Positions 16,488 through 24,070 of a stretch of DNA of 64,000 nucleotides are shown here, in pieces. The notes beneath the pieces are model-generated. The model saw only the letters and a list, made by a program, of their open reading frames with translations, made no database searches and was not told the origin of the DNA. The stretch is from NCBI RefSeq assembly GCF_015461845.1, contig NZ_JACOPW010000001.1, forward strand, positions 434,001 to 498,000, read 5' to 3'. The stretch is from Pseudomonas mucoides. GTDB lineage: Bacteria > Pseudomonadota > Gammaproteobacteria > Pseudomonadales > Pseudomonadaceae. Both the position numbers and the translations under genes were made by a program. Numbering within the stretch: position 1 is the first letter of the stretch; each line of letters opens with the position of its first letter.

Positions 16488-16922
16488 ATGAATCTACGTC
16501 TGTGCTGTGCCCCGCGTACGCAACGCGGGTTCACCCTGCTCGAACTGCTGGTGGTGCTGGTGGTGCTGGGGCTGTTGGCCGGCATCGTCGCGCCGAAGTA
16601 TTTCGCCCAACTGGGCCGTTCCGAAGTCAAGGTCGCCAAGGCGCAAATCGAAGGCCTGGGCAAGGCGCTGGATTTGTATCGCCTGGAGGTCGGGCACTAC
16701 CCGTCGACCGAGCAGGGCTTGCAGGCGCTGGTCACTGCGCCGAGCGATGAAACCCGCTGGACCGGACCTTACTTGCAGAAAAAATTGCCGCAGGACCCGT
16801 GGGGCCGTAACTACACCTACCGCTATCCCGGCGAAAACGGCGAGTACGATCTGCTGTCCATGGGCAAGGACGGGCAGCCCGGTGGTGAAGGCGAAAACGC
16901 CGAAGTCACCAGTTGGCAATGA
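16488..16922 (+). CDS. gspG: Type II secretion major pseudopilin GspG
   Basis: ATG 16488 with GAGG six bases upstream gives 144 residues. A class III prepilin leader of 14 residues ends at G14, followed by F15-TLLE with the conserved Glu at mature position 5 and a hydrophobic helix (LLVVLVVLGLLAGIVAPKYF). The mature part has the GspG signature: YRLEVGHYPSTEQGLQALV, DPWGRNYTYRYPG and a calcium-loop region ending DLLSMGKDGQPGGEG. It is the main subunit of the periplasmic pseudopilus. A prepilin peptidase is not in the window and would have to come from elsewhere. gspF follows after 12 bp. Confidence 0.93.
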   Translation: MNLRLCCAPRTQRGFTLLELLVVLVVLGLLAGIVAPKYFAQLGRSEVKVAKAQIEGLGKALDLYRLEVGHYPSTEQGLQALVTAPSDETRWTGPYLQKKLPQDPWGRNYTYRYPGENGEYDLLSMGKDGQPGGEGENAEVTSWQ

Positions 16923-16934
16923 CGGGGGAAGACC

Positions 16935-18122
16935 ATGCGCTTTCATCTCAAAGCCGTGGGCAAGGCCGGCGTGGTCTCGATGACGGTCGAGGCCCCCGGT
17001 CACAGCGAGGCTCGGCGCATCGTCGAAGACCAGGGGTTGCGGGTGGTCAGCCTGCATGCCGAACGGCACTGGCGCGCCTTGCGTCTGCAACAGCGAGAGA
17101 CCTTCAACCTGGTGTTGTTCAGCCAGGAACTGACCACCCTACTCAATGCAGGCCTGCCGCTGATCGATGCACTGGAAAGCCTGGCCGAAAAAGAAAGCGC
17201 GCCACAGGCCCGCAAAACCTTGAGTGAGCTGGTGCGCTTGCTGTACGAGGGCAAATCGTTCTCCCAGGCACTGGGTCAGTTGTCGGCCATATTCCCGCCG
17301 TTGTATGTGGCACTGGTGCAGTCCAGCGAGAAGACCGGCGCCGTGGGCGAAGCCCTGGGCCGCTATGTCAGCTATCGCCAGCGCATGGACGAGGTTCGGC
17401 AAAAAATCGTCAGCGCGTCGATCTACCCCATGCTGTTGCTGGTGGTGGGCGGTGGCGTGGTGTTGTTTTTGATGGGTTACGTAGTGCCGCGTTTCAGCCT
17501 GGTGTTTGAAGGCCTGGGGTCGAACCTGCCGTGGCTGTCGCAAGTGTTGATGACCAGCGGCATGTTCCTCCATGCGCATCAGGGCGAATTCTTCGGCGGG
17601 TTGCTGGCGATCATCGTCGCCCTCGCCTTCCTCCAGCGCCAACCGGCCTTTCGGCGGGGCGTGGACCGCCTGATCGAAAAACTCCCGGCCATCCACCAAC
17701 GCATCTTCATGTACGAACTGGCGCGCTTCTATCGCTCGCTGGGGATTCTGTTGCAGGGCGGCATTCCCCTCGTCACCGCCATGGGCATGGTGCGCGGTTT
17801 GCTCACCGTGGCTTCGCGCACACGCCTGGACGAAGCCTGCGAACGGGTGCGCGAGGGCCAATCGCTGTCGGCCGCGCTGGAGCTCAATCACCTGGTGACC
17901 CCGGTGTCCCTGCGCTTGCTGCGCGCCGGCGAACAGTCCGGCAACCTCGGGCAAATGATGGAACGCAGCGCCGACTTCTACGACGAAGAAATCAGTCGCT
18001 GGCTCGAATGGTTTGTCAGGTTGTTCGAGCCACTGCTCATGACGTTTATCGGGTTGTTGATCGGGGTCATCGTGATCCTGATGTACATGCCGATTTTCGA
18101 GCTTGCCTCAAGCATTCACTAA
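16935..18122 (+). CDS. gspF: Type II secretion inner-membrane platform protein GspF
   Basis: A 395-residue GspF/PilC-family protein, starting at ATG 16935 after GGGGAAG. It has two repeated cytoplasmic T2SSF domains (about 65-190 and 270-390), each with the typical entry sequence (FSQELTTLLNAGLPLIDALE; MYELARFYRSLGILLQGGIP), and three membrane segments (SIYPMLLLVVGGGVVLFLMGY near 160-180, a middle segment near 215, and a C-terminal MTFIGLLIGVIVILMYMP). It forms the inner-membrane platform turned by GspE. Together with gspG it is the only rightward part of the secretion set. Confidence 0.92.
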   Translation: MRFHLKAVGKAGVVSMTVEAPGHSEARRIVEDQGLRVVSLHAERHWRALRLQQRETFNLVLFSQELTTLLNAGLPLIDALESLAEKESAPQARKTLSELVRLLYEGKSFSQALGQLSAIFPPLYVALVQSSEKTGAVGEALGRYVSYRQRMDEVRQKIVSASIYPMLLLVVGGGVVLFLMGYVVPRFSLVFEGLGSNLPWLSQVLMTSGMFLHAHQGEFFGGLLAIIVALAFLQRQPAFRRGVDRLIEKLPAIHQRIFMYELARFYRSLGILLQGGIPLVTAMGMVRGLLTVASRTRLDEACERVREGQSLSAALELNHLVTPVSLRLLRAGEQSGNLGQMMERSADFYDEEISRWLEWFVRLFEPLLMTFIGLLIGVIVILMYMPIFELASSIH

Positions 18123-18270
18123 GGCTCTGGAATGAGGCATAGCGCTACGTTGCGTTTTTTATCGGCGATTCAGCTGAATAAATTCGGAAGGTGTGGTGTT
18201 CACCTATTGAATCGAGCAGCACGTTGCATTGTTCATCAACGTTCCAACCCTGAATAAGACGGAGAACGAC

Positions 18271-19080
18271 ATGCACATCAACAAGCTTTTACTGGCAGTA
18301 GCTATTGGCGCGGTCTTGTCGGCGTCCACCGTATTGATACCGGACAGTCTGTCCAGTATGTCGACTGCTCAGGCCAAGGATGGTGGCGGCGGCGGAGGGG
18401 GTGGCGGCGGCGGCGGTGGCGGTGGCGGTGGCGGCAATGGCGGAGGTCATGGCGGCGGTGGCAATGGTGGTGGTGGCGGCGGCAATGGTGGCGGCGGTGG
18501 CGGCGGCAATGGCGGCGGTGGCGGCGGTAATGGCGGTGGCGGCGGAGGCAATGGCGGCGGTGGAAACGGTGGCGGCGGCAACAGCGGCGGTCACGGTGGA
18601 AGCGGCAGTGGCGGCAACAGTGGCAGCGGCGGCAATAGCGGCAGCAGTCACAGCGGCAGCGACCACGGCCCTGGTAATGCCGGCAACACAGCCTCCTCCA
18701 ACTCCGGTCGCAATGGCACGCACGCCGAACCTGGCGACGATCATGGCGTTCATGCCAACGGCGAAGTAGGCGATGACCATGGTGTTCATCGTTCCGGTGA
18801 AGTGTCCCACAACCAAAACGGCGTTCATCGCTCCGGTGAAGTGTCCCACAACCAAAACGGCGTTCATCGCTCCGGTGAAGTGTCCCACAACCAAAATGGC
18901 GTTCATCGCTCCGGCGAAGTGTCACACAACCAAAATGGTGTTCATCGCGCCGGCGAAATCGGCGATGACCATGGCGTCCACGCCAATGGTGAAGTCGGTG
19001 ATGACCGTGGCGTCCATGCCAACGGCGAAGTCGGTGATGACCGTGGTGTTCATGTCAACGGCGATGACAAAAGGACCTGA
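18271..19080 (+). CDS. Secreted glycine-rich protein with histidine-containing repeats
   Basis: ATG 18271 with GGAGA seven bases upstream gives 269 residues. A signal peptide covers about 1-36 (KLLLAVAIGAVLSASTV to TAQA). Residues about 38-150 are almost only Gly with Asn, His and Ser (GGGGGN units). The C-terminal third is a tandem array of about nine units of 12-13 residues of the form GVHxxGEVxxxx, for example GVHRSGEVSHNQN. No enzyme motif is visible. The His and acidic residues could bind metal. It follows gspF with 148 bp between and has no copy of the shared operator in front, so membership in the oxidase regulon is not shown. A cell-surface or matrix protein is the safest guess. Confidence 0.75.
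   Translation: MHINKLLLAVAIGAVLSASTVLIPDSLSSMSTAQAKDGGGGGGGGGGGGGGGGGGNGGGHGGGGNGGGGGGNGGGGGGGNGGGGGGNGGGGGGNGGGGNGGGGNSGGHGGSGSGGNSGSGGNSGSSHSGSDHGPGNAGNTASSNSGRNGTHAEPGDDHGVHANGEVGDDHGVHRSGEVSHNQNGVHRSGEVSHNQNGVHRSGEVSHNQNGVHRSGEVSHNQNGVHRAGEIGDDHGVHANGEVGDDRGVHANGEVGDDRGVHVNGDDKRT
18781..18965 (+). repeat. In-frame 39-bp tandem repeat array
   Basis: Four nearly identical 39-bp units encode GVHRSGEVSHNQN; differences are single bases (for example aacggc against aatggc). More diverged 36-bp units flank them on both sides. The high identity indicates recent unit expansion and likely length variation between strains. Confidence 0.85.
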
Positions 19081-19112
19081 TCACCATTAAGCCCAGGTCA
19101 TCCACAAACCAA

Positions 19113-19222
19113 CTGTAGGAGCGAGCCTGCTCCGGGCAGCGTTCCGACGATAGCCATTTGTCATTCAACATTGATGTCGTCTGACACTCCGTCATCGCGA
19201 GCAGGCTCACTCCTACAGGGGG
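19113..19222. repeat. REP pair in inverted orientation
   Basis: CTGTAGGAGCGAGCCTGCTC at 19113 is answered by the complementary arm GAGCAGGCTCACTCCTACAG near 19200-19219. The pair fills the gap between the glycine-rich gene and the convergent LysR gene and can act as a bidirectional barrier. Confidence 0.85.
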
Positions 19223-19235
19223 AACTGTGTGAGGA

Positions 19236-20132
19236 TTAGAGTTCGTCTTCAGTCTGATCCAGCTGTTCACGCAAAAACTCGATCAGCGCCTGCACCGGGC
19301 GCGAGCTCTGGCGGTGTTGCGGATAGACCGCCGACAACCTCAGCGGCTCAGGCTGAAACGCCTCCAGCACCGGCACCAGCCTGCCGTCCTTCAAGGCTGC
19401 ACCGACGATAAATGTCGGCAAATAGGTAATCCCCATCCCGGAAATCGCCGCGTCCTTGAGCAACTCGCCGTTATTGACCCGCATCCGGCCCGTGACATTG
19501 ACGGTCAGCGGTTTGCCCTGCCCTTCAAACCGCCATTGCACCTGACGACCGTGGCCGTACGGCAGGCAGTCATGGTCGTGCAGGTCTTCGGGTTTAAGCG
19601 GCGTGCCACGTTCGGCCAGGTACGTCGGGCTGGCGCAGTACACACGCTGGATCGAGGCGATGCGTCGGGCGATCAGCGTTGAGTCTTCAAGAATGCCGAT
19701 ACGCAACGCCAGGTCATACCCCTCACTGAGCAAGTCTACCGGCCGATCACTCAGGTCCACTTCCACGGTGACGTCGCGATAACGCTGCAAGAACAGCGGC
19801 AGCAGGCTGCCCAAATGCGCCAATGCAAACGACAAGGGTGCGCTGATGCGAATCGTGCCCCGTGGCTCGGTGGTTTGCCCGGCGATGCCCTGCTCCACTT
19901 GCTCGACTTCACCGAGCAGGCGCAAGGCCGACTCGTAATAACTCTGCCCCAGTGGGGTGACGTCCAGCCGCCGGGTCGAGCGATTGAGCAAGCGCACGCC
20001 CAGGCGCTCTTCGAGTTGCATCAAACGCCGGCTGACGAATTGCTTGGACAACCCCAATTGATCTGCCGCCGCGGTGAAGCTGCCGGAGTCCATGACCTGG
20101 CAAAAAATACGCATATCTTCGAACGGGTTCAT
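19236..20132 (-). CDS. LysR-family transcriptional regulator
   Basis: About 298 residues from ATG 20132 (an in-frame GTG lies six bases upstream). The N-terminal winged helix is clear: DMRIFCQVMDSGSFTAAADQLGLSKQFVSRRLMQLEERLGVRLLNRSTRR in continuous register, followed by a substrate-binding domain (GTIRISAPLSFA, DLALRIGILEDSTLIARRI). The effector and targets cannot be read from the sequence. It is alone, with the isochorismatase-family operon reading toward its upstream side on the same strand but ended by a terminator. Confidence 0.9.
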   Translation of the reverse strand: MNPFEDMRIFCQVMDSGSFTAAADQLGLSKQFVSRRLMQLEERLGVRLLNRSTRRLDVTPLGQSYYESALRLLGEVEQVEQGIAGQTTEPRGTIRISAPLSFALAHLGSLLPLFLQRYRDVTVEVDLSDRPVDLLSEGYDLALRIGILEDSTLIARRIASIQRVYCASPTYLAERGTPLKPEDLHDHDCLPYGHGRQVQWRFEGQGKPLTVNVTGRMRVNNGELLKDAAISGMGITYLPTFIVGAALKDGRLVPVLEAFQPEPLRLSAVYPQHRQSSRPVQALIEFLREQLDQTEDEL

Positions 20133-20289
20133 TGTCACAGCCTGATTGACAGTCGAACACTTTATAGCCGTTTTTCAGGGTATCGACACCCCAACAATTA
20201 CACACCCAATTCGCGTAGCAGCTGACGAGCAGTGGCTACAGGAGTCGGACTAGGCTCGGCGGTTGCTACAAAAAGCGCATTCGTCAGGC

Positions 20290-20316
20290 AAAAAAATGCC
20301 CGCGCATTGGCGGGCA
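20290..20316 (-). terminator. Rho-independent terminator of the ycaC operon
   Basis: Read on the minus strand, TGCCCGC and GCGGGCA form a 7-bp stem with a 6-base loop, followed directly by seven T. It lies 20 bp after the stop of the isochorismatase-family gene at 20336. Confidence 0.85.
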
Positions 20317-20335
20317 CTTTTCATTGGGGCTGGAC

Positions 20336-20962
20336 TTACTTCGACGTCAGCGCCGAATAGCTGTTCATCAAATTGCGATAGTTCGGAATACGCGGCGACA
20401 GCAGATTCGCCAAGCCTTCCATGTCATTGCGCCAGTCACCTTGCAGCTCACAGGCCACCGAGAACCAGTTGACCAGTTGTGCACCCGCCGCCGTCATACG
20501 CGCCCATGCCGCTTGTTGCACGGTTTCGTTGAAGGTCCCCGAGGCGTCGGTGACGACGAACACTTCAAACCCTTCTGCCAGCGCCGACAGCGTAGGGAAC
20601 GTCACGCAAACGTCCGTCACCACACCGGCAATGATCAACTGCTTGCGGCCCGTGGCTTTGACGGCTTTGACGAAGTCTTCGTTGTCCCAGGCGTTGATCT
20701 GGCCTGGACGCGGGATGTACGGCGCGTCCGGGAACAGCTCCTTGAGTTCCGGCACCATCGGGCCGTTCGGGCCGTTTTCGAAACTGGTGGTGAGGATGGT
20801 CGGCAGTTTGAAGAACTTGGCCAGGTCCGCGAGGGCCAGGACGTTGTTCTTGAATTCGTTGGGCGAGAAATCCTGAACCAGCGAGATCAGACCGGTCTGG
20901 TGGTCGACCAGCAAGACCACGGCATCATCCTTGTTCAGGCGTTTGTACGGAACGTTGCTCAT
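20336..20962 (-). CDS. ycaC: Isochorismatase-family cysteine hydrolase, YcaC-like
   Basis: A 208-residue protein starting at ATG 20962 after GAGGAG. The fold is that of cysteine hydrolases: VVLLVDHQTGL with catalytic D20, and IIAGVVTDVCV with nucleophile C119 after the cis-peptide region. The motifs SFENGPNGPMVPEL and RPGQINAWDN are characteristic of the YcaC group, whose natural substrate is not settled. It is the last gene of a four-gene leftward set (doxX, monooxygenase-domain protein, amidohydrolase, this gene) and is followed by a strong terminator. A role in breaking an amide or ester product of the upstream amidohydrolase is inference. Confidence 0.88.
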   Translation of the reverse strand: MSNVPYKRLNKDDAVVLLVDHQTGLISLVQDFSPNEFKNNVLALADLAKFFKLPTILTTSFENGPNGPMVPELKELFPDAPYIPRPGQINAWDNEDFVKAVKATGRKQLIIAGVVTDVCVTFPTLSALAEGFEVFVVTDASGTFNETVQQAAWARMTAAGAQLVNWFSVACELQGDWRNDMEGLANLLSPRIPNYRNLMNSYSALTSK

Positions 20963-21031
20963 GTGAAACTCCTCGGTGGATGGGTATTACGTCGGGCGCC
21001 GACACAGTCCATCGGCGCTTTGTTGTGATCG

Positions 21032-22870
21032 TCAGAACGCGAAGCACGAGCAGCCAAAGGCGCCCCAGAAACCGGCAAAATCGCTGACCGGCGCAGTCGA
21101 CAGGCGCGCTTTTTCATGGCTGTGGGCATGCACGCCGCACGGCCCGCTGCAATGGTGAACCTGCGCCTGCATCGGCGAGGTCGGACGCCAGTGGCCCGGG
21201 ACCTTGACCACCGGCGACCAGTCCGGCAGCACCGGTACGCTGGCCGGCCCGAGTTTTTCGAAGTCACCGGCGCCGTACACCACCTTGCCGCCAACCACGG
21301 TCAACACCGACTCGATCCACTTGATCGCTTCTTCGTCGACGCTGAAAAAGTCCGCACTCAATGCCGCCACGTCCGCCAATTGACCGACCTTGATCATGCC
21401 TTTCTTGCCCTGCTCGGAAGAGAACCAGGCGCTGCCGTGGGTGAACAGTTCCAGCGCGGTCTGCCGGGACAGGCCTTCGGCATGCAGCTCCAGCCCTCCC
21501 ACTGTCCGGCCGCTGACCATCCAGTACAACGAAGTCCAGGGGTTGTAGCTGGACACTCGCGTGGCATCGGTGCCGGCGCCGACCGGTACGCCTTCGGCCA
21601 GCATGCGCTTGATCGGCGGCGTCGCTTCGGCAGCTTTGGCGCCGTAACGCTCGACAAAATATTCGCCCTGAAACGCCATGCGGTCCTGAATCGCGATACC
21701 CCCGCCCAGCGCCCTCACCCGCTCGATGTTCTGCGGGGTGATGGTTTCAGCGTGGTCGAAAAACCACGGCAAACCGTTGAACGGAATGTCGCGGTTGACC
21801 TTCTCGAACACGTCGAGCATGCGGCTGATCGATTCGTTGTAGGTGGCGTGCAAACGGAACGGCCAACGCTGTTCCACCAAGTGGCGCACGACCGGCTCGA
21901 GTTCGTCTTCCATGGTTTGCGGCAGGTCCGGACGCGGTTCGAGGAAGTCTTCGAAATCCGCCGCCGAGAACACCAGCATTTCCCCGGCGCCGTTATGCCG
22001 AAGGTAATCGTCCCCCTGGTGCAGGGTCACGCTGCTGGTCCAGTTCTTGAAGTCGGTGAGTTCTTCTTTGGGCTTCTGGGTGAACAGGTTGTAGGCGATA
22101 CGGATGGTCAATTGCTGGTCCTTGGCCAACTGCTCGATCACCTGATAATCGTCCGGGTAATTCTGGAAACCACCGCCGGCATCGATCGCGCTGGTGAGAC
22201 CGAGACGATTGAGTTCGCGCATGAACTGGCGGGTCGAGTTGACCTGGTACTCCAGCGGCAACTTCGGCCCCTTGGCCAGCGTCGAGTACAAAATCATCGC
22301 GTTGGGCCGCGCGACCAGCATGCCGGTCGGCTCGCCGTTGCTATCGCGCACGATCTCGCCACCCGGTGGGTTCGGCGTATTGCGGGTGTAGCCGGCCACG
22401 CGCAACGCGGCACGGTTGAGCAAGGCACGGTCGTACAGGTGCAGGACGAATACAGGGGTGTCCGGTGCTGCCTGGTTGAGTTCTTCGAGGGTCGGCATGC
22501 GCTTTTCAGCGAACTGGAATTCGTTCCAGCCACCGACCACGCGCACCCATTGCGGCGTTGGTGTGCGGTCGGCCTGATCCTTGAGCATGCGCAAGGCATC
22601 GGCCAGCGACGGCACCCCTTCCCAACGCAGTTCGAGGTTGTAATTGAGGCCGCCACGGATCAGGTGCAGGTGCGAGTCGTTGAGGCCGGGGATGACGCAG
22701 CGGCCCTTGAGATCGATGACCTGCGTGCCCGAACCGCGCAGGGCCATGGCCTCGGCATCGGTGCCGACCGCGACAAAGCGGCCGTCGCTGATCGCCACGG
22801 CACTGGCGAGCGGGTTTTCACGGTCAACGGTATGAAATTGGCCATTGAACAGAATCAGATCGGCGTTCAT
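21032..22870 (-). CDS. Amidohydrolase family 3 protein (YtcJ-like)
   Basis: A 612-residue metal-dependent hydrolase starting at ATG 22870 after AAGGAA; its first bases overlap the stop of the upstream gene by 4 bp. The beta-sandwich start (LILFNGQFHTVDRENP) leads to the metal motif DSHLHL with H67 and H69, and later motifs of the YtcJ group (FHATYNESISRMLD, FDHAETITPQNIERVRALGG, GTDATRVSSYNPWTSLYW) are present. Family members hydrolyse amide or formamide bonds; the substrate here is unknown. The last 40 residues (HHCSGPCGVHAHSHEKARL and a Cys-containing end, CSCFAF) are an unusual His/Cys-rich tail. Confidence 0.88.
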   Translation of the reverse strand: MNADLILFNGQFHTVDRENPLASAVAISDGRFVAVGTDAEAMALRGSGTQVIDLKGRCVIPGLNDSHLHLIRGGLNYNLELRWEGVPSLADALRMLKDQADRTPTPQWVRVVGGWNEFQFAEKRMPTLEELNQAAPDTPVFVLHLYDRALLNRAALRVAGYTRNTPNPPGGEIVRDSNGEPTGMLVARPNAMILYSTLAKGPKLPLEYQVNSTRQFMRELNRLGLTSAIDAGGGFQNYPDDYQVIEQLAKDQQLTIRIAYNLFTQKPKEELTDFKNWTSSVTLHQGDDYLRHNGAGEMLVFSAADFEDFLEPRPDLPQTMEDELEPVVRHLVEQRWPFRLHATYNESISRMLDVFEKVNRDIPFNGLPWFFDHAETITPQNIERVRALGGGIAIQDRMAFQGEYFVERYGAKAAEATPPIKRMLAEGVPVGAGTDATRVSSYNPWTSLYWMVSGRTVGGLELHAEGLSRQTALELFTHGSAWFSSEQGKKGMIKVGQLADVAALSADFFSVDEEAIKWIESVLTVVGGKVVYGAGDFEKLGPASVPVLPDWSPVVKVPGHWRPTSPMQAQVHHCSGPCGVHAHSHEKARLSTAPVSDFAGFWGAFGCSCFAF

Positions 22871-23460
22871 CGCGTTTCCTTGGGCTGAGGGGAAGGAGAT
22901 AACCAGGGCGCGAATAATCGGGTCGCCATGGGCATGAACAGGTACACCACCGACAGCACGATGGTGAGCGTGATCAGGAACGTCGCTACGACGTAATTGG
23001 AGAGAACCGCGTTGAGTTGCAGCAGCGGTCCCCAGATCAGCGGCACCAGCAAGGTGTGCGGCAGAATCACCAACAAGGTCACCACGGCCTGCTTCCAGCG
23101 TGGCGGCGGTGGCGACGCGGCGTCGGCCTGGGGCGCGAACCAGAATTCATTGACCGGGTTGACCTCGGTCTGGTCGCCGTCGGCGAGCATCGGCGTCGCT
23201 TCGCGGACCAGTTCCAGGCGTTGCGGCGAATCGAGCCAGTGCTGCATCGCCTCGGTGGTGCAAAAGCGCAGCACGCAGGTGTACATGTCGAGCCCGGCGT
23301 TTTTGCCGCGCATCACGTCCACGCCCAAGTGCCCTTCCTGCTGCCCGGCGATGCTGACAATGTTGCGCAGCCAGGCTTCGTAAGGCACTTCAAAACCCGC
23401 CTTGACCCGGTGCTTGATGATCAGGGTCACGACTTCTTCAAAAGGTTTGGCTTCAGGCAT
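22867..23460 (-). CDS. Antibiotic-biosynthesis-monooxygenase-type domain with two membrane helices
   Basis: ATG 23460 (GGAG nine bases upstream) gives 197 residues and overlaps the doxX stop by 8 bp; an in-frame start at 23487 exists but lies deeper in doxX. Residues about 8-100 are a dimeric ABM-like ferredoxin fold (EEVVTLIIKHRVKAGFEVPYEAWL in register, EGHLGVDVMRG, YTCVLRF). Two hydrophobic helices follow (VVTLLVILPHTLLVPLIWGP and ATFLITLTIVLSVVYLFMP). This combination is a known Pseudomonas arrangement without an assigned reaction. Coupled translation with doxX and the amidohydrolase suggests a membrane-bound redox step. Confidence 0.82.
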   Translation of the reverse strand: MPEAKPFEEVVTLIIKHRVKAGFEVPYEAWLRNIVSIAGQQEGHLGVDVMRGKNAGLDMYTCVLRFCTTEAMQHWLDSPQRLELVREATPMLADGDQTEVNPVNEFWFAPQADAASPPPPRWKQAVVTLLVILPHTLLVPLIWGPLLQLNAVLSNYVVATFLITLTIVLSVVYLFMPMATRLFAPWLSPSPQPKETR

Positions 23461-23869
23461 AACGCAACGCTCCGGTGAATCGGACATTGAGCGCCAGCCG
23501 ACCAGGCCCGGCGATGAAAATGCTGGTGAACAAGATCAACAACAACCAGCCGAATTGCCCTTGCTCGAGGCTCCATTGCGGATGCACCACCACCATCGCC
23601 ACCAGCAACACACACAAGATCGGCAGGCACGCCAAACGCACCAACAGTCCGACAATGATCAGCAACGGGCACAGCACCTCGGCAAAAATCGCCAGCATCA
23701 GCGTCAGGTTGGCGCCAAGGTGGAAAGGGTCTTCGATGACGTGCAGTTGAGCGCTGTAGTCAAGCAGCTTCGGCAAGCCGTGCACCCACAGCAGGAACAG
23801 ACTGGCGCTGCCCCGCAGAAACAGCAGTCCCCAGTCCTGGACCCGTTCATCCCGTAGCGACGTGTTCAT
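23453..23869 (-). CDS. DoxX-family membrane protein
   Basis: A 138-residue protein with four hydrophobic segments (WGLLFLRGSASLFLLWVHGL, LTLMLAIFAEVLCPLLIIVG, LACLPILCVLLVAMVVV, FGWLLLILFTSIFIAGPG). The HGLPKL motif after the first helix is typical of DoxX/DoxD-like proteins, which occur as quinone-linked membrane subunits. First gene of the leftward set. Confidence 0.85.
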   Translation of the reverse strand: MNTSLRDERVQDWGLLFLRGSASLFLLWVHGLPKLLDYSAQLHVIEDPFHLGANLTLMLAIFAEVLCPLLIIVGLLVRLACLPILCVLLVAMVVVHPQWSLEQGQFGWLLLILFTSIFIAGPGRLALNVRFTGALRYA

Positions 23870-24070
23870 GGGCTACCTGCACAAATGAAAAACCACCGGC
23901 AATGATGCGCCGGGACGTTTTTCGATAGTGCCGGTGTGGGGACGGGAAAAATTGGATGGGTGTGCTCTTTTTGTGGAAGAGCACAGATCTACCAAGCGAC
24001 GCAGGCTCACGCCCTCAGGGGACCTGCATGACGGGCAGGATCGATCAAGGTATCGATAAACCGGCCCGGT

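Noticed and set aside
18380..18640. Repetitive GGC/GGT stretch considered as a CRISPR-like or noncoding repeat
   Set aside because: It is in frame within a protein with signal peptide, has no spacers, and is simple Gly codon repetition.
18289..18925. Two long minus-strand frames opposite the glycine-rich gene
   Set aside because: Low-complexity Ala/Thr or Arg/His sequences produced by reading GGC repeats backwards; no start signals.
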